Part shown: positions 8,586-16,805 of the stretch, piece by piece
How the letters are laid out: every line of letters begins with the position of its first letter
Position numbering within the stretch: the first letter of the stretch is position 1
Assembly (NCBI GenBank): GCA_016743945.1
Contig: JADGFI010000018.1
Location: 40,433 to 104,432 of the forward strand
Source of the DNA: Desulfobacteraceae bacterium
GTDB lineage: Bacteria; Desulfobacterota; Desulfobacteria; Desulfobacterales; Desulfobacteraceae
Length of the DNA stretch: 64,000 nucleotides
Reading direction: 5' to 3'
Position numbers and translations under genes: made by a program
The notes under the pieces: generated by a model
What the model was told of the DNA's origin: nothing
The model's input: only the letters and a program-made list of their open reading frames with translations
Databases searched by the model: none

Positions 8586-10007
8586 TTAACAGGACACACA
8601 GCAAACAGCCAGTCCCCCCAGGGAGGTCTCCTTATAACGGGTACACATGTCCTGTCCCGTTTCCATCATGGTTTCCACCACTTCATCGAAGGTGATTTTT
8701 TGCCGGGCCGGATCCCCGGCTTCGGCCAGGATATAGGCATTGACTGCCGTGACGGCTCCCACGGCATTTCGTTCAATGCAGGGAATCTGTACATAGCCGC
8801 CAACCGGATCGCAGGTCATGCCCAGCTGGTGTTCAAGGGCTATTTCTGCTGCATTTTCCACCTTTTTCATGGGACCTTCCAGGGCATAGGTCATAAAGGC
8901 TGCTGCCATGGACGAGGCCACCCCTACTTCTCCCTGGCATCCGACTTCAGCACCGGAAATACTGGCATTTTTTTTGGCGATAAAGGCAATGGCGGCTGCC
9001 GCCAGCATCCCCTCCCGCAATTGTGCCAGGGACAGGTGATACTGGTGTTTTAACAAATAGATCACACCGGGCATGACCCCGGCTGAGCCTGAAGTCGGTG
9101 CTGTTACCACCCGTTGGCCTGCGGCATTTTCCTCCGAGGCTGCCATGGCATAGGCGTTGAGCATGGCCAGAAAACGGCCGGTCTCCTGTTGCATTCTATG
9201 AGAGTTTTCCATGAGAACCTTGGCCTTGCGTAAAAGACCGATGGGACCGGGCAGGATTCCGTCATTTGCAAGTCCTCGTTCAACACTGGTACACATGATC
9301 CCAATTATCTTGTCCAGCCCTTCATGGATCTGGCGCTTGGATTTTCCGGTGATGGCCTGTTCATTTTCCAGAATGACCTGACTTAGGGTCAGCCCAGTTT
9401 TGCGCAGGATTTTTCTCAGTTGATTCATATTCTGGTAGGCATGGGGCGGAGGAGCCATCTCTTTTTCGATATCCCCCTTGCCCTGGACAAATCCGCCGCC
9501 AATGGAATAGTATTCTTTTTCCAGCAGAAGAACATTTTTTTGGCTGAGTTTGAACTGAAGGGTATTGGAAAAGGGCAGGCGCTCCTTTTGAAATGGCAGG
9601 CGCTCCGTCCCGCTATCTTCAAAATGGATATGGCGGGATGAAAATTTAATCGGGCCCGCTTCAATTTGTTCGAGTTTGTTCTGTCCGCCATTAAAAGGGA
9701 TGTCATAGATTTTTTTTGGGTCCTCCAGCAACCGGCCCAGAAGGTCACAATCGCAGGTTGCAGGTTCCCAGCCCAGAAGACCGCCCAGTATTGCCCTGTG
9801 GGTGCCATGGCCCTTGCCGGTAAGGCTCAGGGAACCAAAAAGGTGGACATTTATTTCCAGGGGTCCTTGGGTCATATCAACCGTCAGCCCATTCATGGCA
9901 TCGCGAAATAAAAGCGCCGCCTTCATGGGACCGATGGTATGGGAACTGGAGGGACCGGGGCCTGTCTTGAAAATATCAAAAATCGAAGTTGTAATAAACC
10001 TATTCAT
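8586..10007 (-). CDS. sdaA: L-serine ammonia-lyase (iron-sulfur type, single chain)
   Basis: 473 residues with the fused beta-alpha layout of SdaA-type enzymes: SIFDIFKTGPGPSSSHTIGPM at the start and TAPTSGSAGVMPGVIYLL, GCQGEVGVASSMAAA and EHQLGMTCDPVGGYVQIPCIERNA in the catalytic half. The conserved Cys residues that hold the [4Fe-4S] cluster are present. It converts L-serine to pyruvate and ammonia. The frame opens with GTG ATG ATA ATG; AGGTGA sits correctly for the last ATG (10007), which is used here. The C-terminus ends VCCVSC, a cysteine-rich tail. It is preceded by an amino-acid binding protein gene and followed by the symporter gene. Confidence 0.92.
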   Translation of the reverse strand: MNRFITTSIFDIFKTGPGPSSSHTIGPMKAALLFRDAMNGLTVDMTQGPLEINVHLFGSLSLTGKGHGTHRAILGGLLGWEPATCDCDLLGRLLEDPKKIYDIPFNGGQNKLEQIEAGPIKFSSRHIHFEDSGTERLPFQKERLPFSNTLQFKLSQKNVLLLEKEYYSIGGGFVQGKGDIEKEMAPPPHAYQNMNQLRKILRKTGLTLSQVILENEQAITGKSKRQIHEGLDKIIGIMCTSVERGLANDGILPGPIGLLRKAKVLMENSHRMQQETGRFLAMLNAYAMAASEENAAGQRVVTAPTSGSAGVMPGVIYLLKHQYHLSLAQLREGMLAAAAIAFIAKKNASISGAEVGCQGEVGVASSMAAAFMTYALEGPMKKVENAAEIALEHQLGMTCDPVGGYVQIPCIERNAVGAVTAVNAYILAEAGDPARQKITFDEVVETMMETGQDMCTRYKETSLGGLAVCCVSC

Positions 10008-10068
10008 TATCATCACCTAAAAGGGAAACTGGAAAGGGCCGGGTTCACATCCGTCCCAACAAAACGGT

Positions 10069-10986
10069 CTAGTCATAAATGATTTTGCTTTTTTTTGCTC
10101 GTTCACGTCGGGTTTCAATCATTTCTTGCTGCCGGGCAATAAATTTGTTTTTCAGAAAAAGGGCCCGACTGGTTTTTTCCAGCCCTTTGTTTTTTTCCAG
10201 CCATGGCATCTGTTCAAAATATTCATGGGTTAAAAGGTCAAGGGTTCCATCTGTTTTGATCTGGTCTATAAACAGGTTCAGCCAGTTCAGGAAAACCGGA
10301 TCTCCATGGCGAATGGCAAAGGCATAATACTCCCGGGTAACCTTTGTCAGCAGCGGTTTGATTTTTAAATAGTGCTCCGGGTGGGTTTTTGCCCATACCC
10401 TGACAAAGGGGGAATCTGCCACCATTGCCTTGACCTGGCCCTTGACAAGTCCCTTGGCTGCGTCTTCAGCCGTTGGGTATACGGTAATGGCGGAATCAGA
10501 GAAAAGTTCCCTGGCAAAGCGTTCATGGGTGGTGTTCGCCTTTACTCCCAGGGTGATCCCCTTCATATCAACCAGGTCAAAATAGGATTGGGCACCGGGT
10601 TTGGCAAGTTCCCGCGTGACCAGGGCTGCCTGGCTGACCTCAAAATAGGGCGTGGTAAAACTCACCTTTAATCCCCGGTCCACGGTTCGGGTCATGGCGG
10701 CAATGATGATGTCTGCCTTTCCTGCGAGCAGGGTGGGTATCTGCTGGTCATAGGTTTCAGGCTGGATAAATCGGATGGTAACTCCCAGGTAATCTGCCAA
10801 AAGAGCAGCCAGGTCCACGTCCAAACCCCTCAACTGATTGTCAAGGACCATGGAAAAGGGGGGATATCCCTTGTTTAATGAAACAACCAGCTCCCCTTTG
10901 GCCTGGATCCTTTCAATTTCCCCGGCCTGGGCAAAGGGTGCTGCAAAGAAAAAACAGAAAATCTGGAACCATCTTACGCATTTCAT
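10069..10986 (-). CDS. periplasmic amino-acid-binding protein (SBP_bac_3 family)
   Basis: 305 residues starting MKCVRWFQIFCFFFAAPFAQA, a classic signal peptide, then the family 3 binding-protein fold: GELVVSLNKGYPPFS, LDVDLAALLADYLGV, ADIIIAAMTRTVDRG and KVSFTTPYF. Such proteins deliver polar amino acids to ABC permeases or act as sensor domains. No ABC permease or ATPase is encoded next to it, which is unusual; it is followed by serine dehydratase and a secondary symporter. The upstream in-frame ATG at 10998 is less likely because GGAG lies 6 bases before the ATG at 10986. First gene of the operon. Confidence 0.85.
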   Translation of the reverse strand: MKCVRWFQIFCFFFAAPFAQAGEIERIQAKGELVVSLNKGYPPFSMVLDNQLRGLDVDLAALLADYLGVTIRFIQPETYDQQIPTLLAGKADIIIAAMTRTVDRGLKVSFTTPYFEVSQAALVTRELAKPGAQSYFDLVDMKGITLGVKANTTHERFARELFSDSAITVYPTAEDAAKGLVKGQVKAMVADSPFVRVWAKTHPEHYLKIKPLLTKVTREYYAFAIRHGDPVFLNWLNLFIDQIKTDGTLDLLTHEYFEQMPWLEKNKGLEKTSRALFLKNKFIARQQEMIETRRERAKKSKIIYD

Positions 10987-11006
10987 ATTGTTCTCCATTT
11001 TTTTGG

Positions 11007-11024
11007 CAATACAAATTTGTATTG
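11007..11024 (-). promoter_or_regulatory. 18-bp perfect palindrome, operator candidate
   Basis: CAATACAAATTTGTATTG is a perfect 18-bp palindrome located 20 bp upstream of the binding-protein start codon, overlapping where the transcript leader should begin. A repressor bound here could block the whole serine/asparagine operon. The regulator is not encoded next to it. Assignment as an operator is inference from symmetry and position. Confidence 0.5.
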
Positions 11025-11113
11025 GTTTTTATGCTGTCAGGAAATTGTCAGTTTGAATACTAATTTTTATTTATATCCCATAATAAGAAATGAAGGAGAA
11101 GTCAAAACTTTTA

Positions 11114-11551
11114 TTAAATGCCGAACCAGCCCCGGAAGAGCCGTGTCAGCTCTTCGTTGTCTTGATCACTCAAGGTGTCGGCAAACACGCCAAGGCGGAT
11201 GGAAATGGTCTTGCCATTTCCCCAGGGCCACCAGGCACACAATAACAGTCCATCCAGGTTCGGGTCCGATGTAAAAAGTGTCTGCCCCGGGTTTAGCCCA
11301 CCGAAATAATCAATGATCATCTGCACCACCTTGGGGGGGTGACGACCCTGATCGACTGCCCAGATCTCGCCCATGTGGCGGGTGAGAGCTGGGTGAATTT
11401 TTTCTTTTTTTGTGACGCTGAACTCTGCCAACACCGTTTCAAACCGGTCATCCCATTTCCAGGTTAAGGTTTTTCCAAGGGTGTCGATAAGCTGGCTGCA
11501 GCTTTCTTCAAGGCGGGTGATATTGTAATTAAACATTTTATTAATTTCCAT
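11114..11551 (-). CDS. hypothetical protein, 145 residues
   Basis: I do not recognise this family. It is a soluble protein with Trp-rich patches (TLTWKWDDRFE, CAWWPWGNGKTI) and the ending LTRLFRGWFGI. It has no signal peptide or membrane segment. An alternative start is the ATG six codons in (MFNYN). It stands alone between the amino-acid operon (same strand, upstream promoter of that operon in between) and divergent rlhA. The composition and the lack of an overlapping better frame support a real gene. Confidence 0.6.
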   Translation of the reverse strand: MEINKMFNYNITRLEESCSQLIDTLGKTLTWKWDDRFETVLAEFSVTKKEKIHPALTRHMGEIWAVDQGRHPPKVVQMIIDYFGGLNPGQTLFTSDPNLDGLLLCAWWPWGNGKTISIRLGVFADTLSDQDNEELTRLFRGWFGI

Positions 11552-11759
11552 AATAAGGTATTGAACTGACCTATTGAATTGACCATGGATCCATGCGTTT
11601 ATTTAGCTTAACAGATTCTCTATCTTTCCACCATGGCCTATTTAGTGCTATAATAACAGTTTTAGCAATGGAACCCCATGTATGTCAGGCTGTGAACTGC
11701 AAGATTTTTCAAAAAATGCCCCATACCAATATTGATACCGATACAACAGGAGCCCCTTT

Positions 11760-13622
11760 ATGGCGATCCCCCAAACATTAGAACTTTTGTCTCCGGCAAA
11801 AAACAAGGAATTCGGTATGGCTGCCATCAGCCATGGGGCTGATGCCGTATACATTGGTGCGGCGCAGTTTGGCGCACGATCCGCGGCCGGTAATCCGGTT
11901 TCCGAGATTGAAGAACTGGCAGCCTATGCCCATCTTTACAAGGCAAAGGTTTATATTGCCCTGAATACGATTCTTTTTGACAATGAGCTGGCGGATGCTG
12001 GAAAATTGATAGACCGTTTATGGAATGCCGGGGCAGATGCCCTGATTATTCAGGACATGGGACTATTGGAAATGGATCTGCCCCCCATTCCCCTTTTTGC
12101 CAGTACCCAGGCCAACAACCAGACCGTCGCACGTGTTCAGTTCCTTGAGGCTTCCGGTTTTGAACGGGTGATCCTTGCCAGGGAACTTGGGATCCGCCAG
12201 ATTGAAGAGATCGCTCAGTCCACCACTGTGGCTCTGGAAGCCTTTGTCCACGGGGCGATTTGCGCCTGTTACAGCGGGCAGTGTTATTTCAGTGCTGCCA
12301 TTGGTAACAGAAGTGCCAACCGGGGTGAGTGCGGCCAACCCTGCCGTCTGCCCTGGAATTTGATGTTTCAATCAGACCAGGGCCTTGAAGAAGATCGGGT
12401 ATTGGAAAAAGAACGGCATCTTCTTTCCCTCAAGGATATGAACCGGTCCGACCACCTTGGCCGATTGGCTGCCGCCGGAATTACTTCGTTTAAAATAGAA
12501 GGGCGCTTGAAAGATCTTGCCTATGTTAAAAATATTACGGCTTTTTACCGGCAAAAACTGGATTCTTTGATGACAAGCGGATCTGTCTACAGCCCTGCTT
12601 CTTCGGGGCGGACGAGCTTCTCTTTTGTGCCCGATCCTTTAAAAACCTTTAACCGGGGCGAAACCGATTATTTTCTTTTCGGACGGAAGGGGAAGATCCA
12701 TTCCTTTGACACGCCTAAATCCCTGGGGGAGAAAATCGGCCTGGTGGATCGTATCGATACACGGTATTTGACCCTGAAAAAATCCCATGATATTCAAAAT
12801 GGGGATGGCCTTTGCTACATGGACCAAAGGGGAAGCCTCCAGGGGTTTCAGGTCAATTCAACGGACCAGGGTAATATTTACCCTTCGGGTCGCATGAATC
12901 TTAAAAAATCTTCCCTTTTTTCCGGGGCGCTCATCTATAGAAACCACGATCATTTGTTTTTGAAAAAATTGGGGGGTGATTCTGCTCAAAGACGAATCGG
13001 TCTTGATCTGTCCTTTCATGAAACCGTGGAAGGGTTTGTGCTGAAAGGACGAGACGAAGATGAAAACCAGGTCGAGGTAAGGCTTGATATGGAGAAAATC
13101 GTTGCCCAGAACGAACCGGCGGCTCTTGCCACCTTGAATAAACAGCTTGGCAAACTGGGGGCTTCTGTCTTTTACCTTGGGCAACTTACCCTCCATTCAA
13201 AACCTTATTTTATACCCACCCGTGACCTGAATCAAATCAGACGAGCCCTTTTGGAGCGGATGACCCTTAAACGGGCAAAGGCCTATGACCGTGCGGCGGC
13301 AATTCCAAGACCCTTGCCGGCACCCTATCCTGAAACCCAGGTGGATTTTACGGCCAATGTTTCCAATGAAAAAGCAATTGAATTTTATCGAAAGCGGGGG
13401 GTAAAAATTGTTGAGTCTGCCTTTGAATTGTCTCCCCATGGGCCGGGGACCGTTGTGATGACCCTTCGCCATTGTATCCGTCAGGCCCTGGGAGCCTGCC
13501 CCAAGGAAACAAAAACATCCTCCGGGGGATGGAGTGACCCCCTTTTTATTGAAAATAAAAAGGGGCGGTTCCAACTTGTTTTTGATTGTAAGCGCTGCCA
13601 GATGAAAATTTTGACCCTGTGA
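11760..13622 (+). CDS. rlhA: U32 family protein, RlhA-like 23S rRNA hydroxylation factor
   Basis: 620 residues. The N-terminal U32 domain shows LLSPAKNKEFGMAAISHGADAVYIG, EAFVHGAICACYSGQCYFS and NRGECGQPCR, the Cys pattern thought to hold an iron-sulfur cluster. A long C-terminal extension (about residues 390-600) fits the DUF3656-like part of RlhA, which hydroxylates C2501 of 23S rRNA in E. coli. A 653-residue E. coli RlhA is close in length. AGGAG lies 8 bases before the ATG. The trmL gene follows 66 bp downstream, so both act on RNA. Other U32 members (TrhP, UbiU/V) are shorter, which favours RlhA. Confidence 0.82.
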   Translation: MAIPQTLELLSPAKNKEFGMAAISHGADAVYIGAAQFGARSAAGNPVSEIEELAAYAHLYKAKVYIALNTILFDNELADAGKLIDRLWNAGADALIIQDMGLLEMDLPPIPLFASTQANNQTVARVQFLEASGFERVILARELGIRQIEEIAQSTTVALEAFVHGAICACYSGQCYFSAAIGNRSANRGECGQPCRLPWNLMFQSDQGLEEDRVLEKERHLLSLKDMNRSDHLGRLAAAGITSFKIEGRLKDLAYVKNITAFYRQKLDSLMTSGSVYSPASSGRTSFSFVPDPLKTFNRGETDYFLFGRKGKIHSFDTPKSLGEKIGLVDRIDTRYLTLKKSHDIQNGDGLCYMDQRGSLQGFQVNSTDQGNIYPSGRMNLKKSSLFSGALIYRNHDHLFLKKLGGDSAQRRIGLDLSFHETVEGFVLKGRDEDENQVEVRLDMEKIVAQNEPAALATLNKQLGKLGASVFYLGQLTLHSKPYFIPTRDLNQIRRALLERMTLKRAKAYDRAAAIPRPLPAPYPETQVDFTANVSNEKAIEFYRKRGVKIVESAFELSPHGPGTVVMTLRHCIRQALGACPKETKTSSGGWSDPLFIENKKGRFQLVFDCKRCQMKILTL

Positions 13623-13688
13623 AAACCCCTGTCTTTGTTTCCCGATGTATCTGCTGTAATTGAGGTTTTATTAAAATAAGGTGAATAA

Positions 13689-14180
13689 ATGGTTAATTTA
13701 AATATTGTATTGTTAGAGCCGGAAATCCCCCAGAATACAGGAAATATCGGCAGGACCTGTAATGCCATGGGAGCCGTGCTGCATTTGGTGGAGCCCCTGG
13801 GGTTTTCTCTGGAGGATAAGTATTTAAAGCGTGCCGGAATGGATTATTGGAAAGAACTTAATGTTAAATATTACAGGGATTATGGAGATTTTCTTGCCAA
13901 GAATCCCCGGGGGCAAAAAGTTTTTATTTCTAAAAAAGCTAGTCACAGATGTGACACGTTTTGTTATGAAGCAACGGTCTACCTGGTTTTTGGTAAGGAG
14001 TCCGTGGGGCTGCCCGAAGAGATGCTGCAAGAAAACCAGGCGCGTTGCGTGAGGATACCAATGTCTGCAAACACCAGATCCTTAAACCTGGCCAATACAG
14101 TGGCGATATTAAGCTATGAGGTCATGCGGCAATATGCCTTTACAGGGCTTAAAACAGAAGGGTGTTTGCCGCCCGTCTGA
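13689..14180 (+). CDS. trmL: tRNA (cytidine/uridine-34 2'-O)-methyltransferase TrmL
   Basis: 163 residues, typical for this small SPOUT methyltransferase. Seen: NIVLLEPEIPQNTGNIGRTC at the start, LVFGKESVGLP (SAM-binding loop) and the knotted C-terminal IPMSANTRSLNLANTVAILSYE. It methylates the ribose of the wobble base in some leucine tRNAs. The last 92 bp of the gene belong to the left copy of a direct repeat (14089-14233). A second, frame-shifted copy of this 3' end lies at 16659, so the 3' end was duplicated when the region behind it was rearranged. The present gene is full length. Confidence 0.92.
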   Translation: MVNLNIVLLEPEIPQNTGNIGRTCNAMGAVLHLVEPLGFSLEDKYLKRAGMDYWKELNVKYYRDYGDFLAKNPRGQKVFISKKASHRCDTFCYEATVYLVFGKESVGLPEEMLQENQARCVRIPMSANTRSLNLANTVAILSYEVMRQYAFTGLKTEGCLPPV

Positions 14181-14233
14181 AATTGATAAAAACCGCGATG
14201 AATTTATGGTGAACAAGATGGTAAAACAATTTA
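14089..14233 (+). repeat. left copy of ~145-bp direct repeat flanking the GMC insert
   Basis: This stretch (end of trmL plus about 53 bp beyond its stop) matches 16659-16805 with only scattered substitutions and two single-base indels. The left copy ends with a stub of the downstream rhodanese gene start: its ATG and VNKMVKQF run into an early TAG. The right copy carries a frame-shifted trmL 3' end and the intact rhodanese start. The ancestral order was therefore trmL-rhodanese. Confidence 0.88.
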
Positions 14234-14463
14234 TGCGTTTTGCGTAGTGTAACCATGGCCAATTTCATTTTTCTTGTAAAGGCATCAAGGAGCGTTATGT
14301 CGGCCAATTTTTCATGGCAGGCTTTGAATAAATCTTCAAAAAACCGTTGGTCGATGCTTTCCCTTTAGAACAGGCGCAATCTATTGTACCTGGCCATTAC
14401 CAGAGAAGGATGACTGATCAAACCATCATAACTCCGAATTTGGATTTTTTTGACCCGTCTCAT
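14234..14463 (-). pseudogene. possible decayed reading frame at the left end of the insert
   Basis: On the minus strand an ATG at 14463 opens a frame of 32 codons (MRRVKKIQIRSYDGLISHPS and on) ended by TAA at 14365-14367. The same frame then stays open down to the repeat boundary, reading RESIDQRFFEDLFKACHEKL and LLDAFTRKMKLAMVTLRK. It looks like a protein-coding remnant with an in-frame stop and a lost 3' end. I do not recognise the family. The remaining bases 14464-14600 show no gene. Confidence 0.3.
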
Positions 14464-14611
14464 TCTGGTCAGACATGGTCCCCTTTTTTTTTGTTTAACT
14501 TAGGCTATACTTGTGGATATATTTTCTTCCAGCCGCCTAACATTCAATGTACTCTTATCGCAATTAGGTGATGAGTAAAAAAATTTCGACTTCAAAATTA
14601 TAACAAAAACG

Positions 14612-14663
14612 AACGATCGTTATTTTTTTTGCTTGACATTAAGATTAATTACATGACTAATAT
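14612..14663 (+). promoter_or_regulatory. promoter region of the GMC oxidoreductase gene with a 10-bp palindrome
   Basis: AACGATCGTT (14612-14621) is a perfect palindrome, resembling operators of TetR-type repressors. It is followed by TTGACA at 14633-14638 and ACTAAT at 14656-14661 (17-bp spacer) or TAATAT at 14658-14663 (19-bp spacer). The leader to the ATG at 14818 is about 150 bases and AT-rich. No regulator gene is adjacent. The assignment is by sequence pattern only. Confidence 0.45.
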
Positions 14664-14817
14664 ATGGTTTAAATCTCATATAGGTTGTCTAAATCCAGGC
14701 GAACTATGATCCCTTTATTAAATTTCCATTCTTTATACACAGGGAACGGGGAAGCAAATCTTTTAATTGAAAAAGATGTGCAAATTTTAAGTTTAATAAA
14801 ATGTATAGGAGTATAAA

Positions 14818-16158
14818 ATGGCAAAAAAAAGGGACAGGAAACAGGAAGTAATAATTGTCGGTACAGGACCTTCTGGTGCAACAGCAGCCCTTGAACTTGT
14901 TAAGCGGGGCAAAAAAGTTCTTATGATAGAAACTGGGATTGAGGATCAATTAGGGCGAGGCGTATTTCATACATATAAAAATCTCTACGACAAACATCTT
15001 TTCTTTTCACGTTCAAAAGAAGGAATTATTATTGATCGTGCTTTGACACTTGGAGGTTCTTCTGCGGTTTTTAGCGGTAATGCTTTTCGACCGACAAAGT
15101 CGTTTCAGGATGATCTCGGTTTGGACCTCGAATCCACTATTCAGGAAACCATTGATGAGCTGAAACTTGCGCCTTTCCCTAGTGAGTTTATGAAAGGCTG
15201 GAATGGAACACGGAGACTTGTGGAAGCCGCGGATACGCTTGGCATCAACTTTGTACCACAACTAAAATTTATTGACCCATCACGCTGTAATCCAAAATGT
15301 GATTCCTGTATGTCCGGTTGTTCTATCAACGCACGCTGGACTGCTCGTGATTATGTGAGAAAAGCAATGGCATGGCCCAATGGCATCGACCTTATTATGA
15401 ATACTACTGTTGAAGAAGTTCTTATGGATAATGATAAAAAAAGAGCCATAGGAGTCCGGGTCTCTGGAAATAAAGATATTCCGGAAAAACTTTATGCTGA
15501 TACGGTTATTCTGGCTGCAGGTGGTATGGGAAGTCCGACTATTTTACAGAAAAGTGGAATCGAAGAGGCCGGCAAATCATTTTTCATGGATCCAATGGAT
15601 GTGGTTGTGGGTTTTACAAAAGAAAAAGGACCTTGGAAAGCCATGACATTCACTCATGCATGCGAGGACTTTGAAGAATCAGATCATTTTATGATAGGAA
15701 ATGTAAAAGGTGAGGGGGCTTGGCTTTCTCAGATGATCCGTATAAAATCATTTTTTAAGAATATTTTGAAATTTCAGAAAAGAGGACTCTATTCCATGGG
15801 CATGTTTACAAAGATTGCTGATGAAAACAAAGGGTGGATTGATGCAAAGGGAAGAATGTCAAAGCCAATGACCGATAATGATATGAAAAATATGAAAAAG
15901 GGAGATGACCTTTGCAAGCGAATACTGATAGAAGCTGGCTGCGAGCCCGATACTATTTCCATAAGCACAATGATAGGTGGGCATCCGGGGGGGACTGCAG
16001 CTATTGGTACCGTTGTTGATCAAAATTTTGAGAGCTTGAAATTTAAGAATCTTTATGTTTGTGATACAAGTGTTTTTCCCCGTTCACCGGGTTCGCCTCC
16101 GGTGCTTACGCTAATAGCCATGGTTAAAAAATGGGCCAGAGAACTGGATATTGCTTAG
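14818..16158 (+). CDS. FAD-dependent GMC-family oxidoreductase
   Basis: 446 residues. A Rossmann FAD site VIIVGTGPSGATAALELVKRG begins near residue 10. The glucose-methanol-choline type layout follows: LTLGGSSAVFSGNAFRP in the middle and a C-terminal GGHPGGTAAIG with the expected active-site His, then FPRSPGSPPVLTLIAM closing the FAD pocket. It probably oxidises an alcohol or sterol-like substrate. A Cys cluster, C157-x3-C161-x2-C164-x3-C168, could hold a metal or iron-sulfur centre; similar Cys-rich patches occur in some GMC relatives. AGGAG lies near the start. The gene is AT-rich compared with its neighbours and is the only complete gene in the repeat-flanked insert, consistent with acquisition by transfer. 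Confidence 0.82.
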   Translation: MAKKRDRKQEVIIVGTGPSGATAALELVKRGKKVLMIETGIEDQLGRGVFHTYKNLYDKHLFFSRSKEGIIIDRALTLGGSSAVFSGNAFRPTKSFQDDLGLDLESTIQETIDELKLAPFPSEFMKGWNGTRRLVEAADTLGINFVPQLKFIDPSRCNPKCDSCMSGCSINARWTARDYVRKAMAWPNGIDLIMNTTVEEVLMDNDKKRAIGVRVSGNKDIPEKLYADTVILAAGGMGSPTILQKSGIEEAGKSFFMDPMDVVVGFTKEKGPWKAMTFTHACEDFEESDHFMIGNVKGEGAWLSQMIRIKSFFKNILKFQKRGLYSMGMFTKIADENKGWIDAKGRMSKPMTDNDMKNMKKGDDLCKRILIEAGCEPDTISISTMIGGHPGGTAAIGTVVDQNFESLKFKNLYVCDTSVFPRSPGSPPVLTLIAMVKKWARELDIA

Positions 16159-16162
16159 CCCA

Positions 16163-16225
16163 AGTTCGTCATAAAAAAAAATAAGGCATCCGTGGTTCGG
16201 GAACCGGTTTTTTTTACGACGAACT
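16163..16225. terminator. bidirectional hairpin terminator after the GMC gene
   Basis: AGTTCGTCATAAAAAAAA pairs with TTTTTTTTACGACGAACT across a loop of about 27 bases. The A-tract and T-tract give a U-run in either direction, as expected between convergent reading frames. It starts 5 bp after the GMC stop codon. Confidence 0.7.
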
Positions 16226-16266
16226 ACTCATTCGAATTATATAAATTCCTTGGCAGGGGTACCTCT

Positions 16267-16665
16267 TTAAGCCCTGAGTCCGCGCATTCTATGAATATTT
16301 TTATGATCCGGTGTAAATATTCTGGTTAGTAACGTTTTTCCAAATTTTTTAAAAAAAGTTCGGGACACGAGTAAAATAGTCTGATATAAAATAATCGGAA
16401 ATAATAAAATCACCAAAAATATGTAATTGATATAATTCCAAAAACACTTCAACAGATAGAAGATGCTTTTAGTCAAGAAAAGTATGAAAAAAAAATTAGC
16501 CTCTTTCCCATTTCGTGTGGATAAAATTACTACCGTATAGGAAAAGATTTCTGAAAAATTCTCGTAAGGATTTTCAAAACAGGGTTTGATTTCACTATTG
16601 AAAATGATAAAAATTTGGATTGCTTGGTTTGGTCCATTTTTCGTCCTTTTAATAAATATGGCCAA
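16267..16665 (-). pseudogene. possible truncated membrane-protein frame at the right end of the insert
   Basis: An open minus-strand frame of 132 codons with a hydrophobic stretch (YINYIFLVILLFPIILYQTILL) and a basic C-terminus. The only start available is a TTG lying inside the right repeat copy, and no ATG occurs until near the end, so the true 5' end is probably missing. It converges on the GMC gene through the shared hairpin terminator. The family is not recognised. It may be a remnant or a spurious AT-rich frame. Confidence 0.3.
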
Positions 16666-16805
16666 TACCGTGGCGATATTAAGTTTATGAGGTCATGCGG
16701 CAATATGCATTTACCGGGCTTAAAACAGAAAGGGTGTTTGCCGCCCGTCTGAAATGGATAAAAACCGCGATGAATTTATGGAGAACAAGATGGTAAAACA
16801 ATTTA
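16659..16805 (+). repeat. right copy of ~145-bp direct repeat flanking the GMC insert
   Basis: Matches 14089-14233. This copy begins with a degenerate trmL 3' end (TGGCCAATACCGTGGCGATA and on), which is out of frame because of an inserted T near 16684 and an extra A near 16731. It ends inside the 5' end of the intact rhodanese gene, so it supplies that gene's start and ribosome site. Confidence 0.88.
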
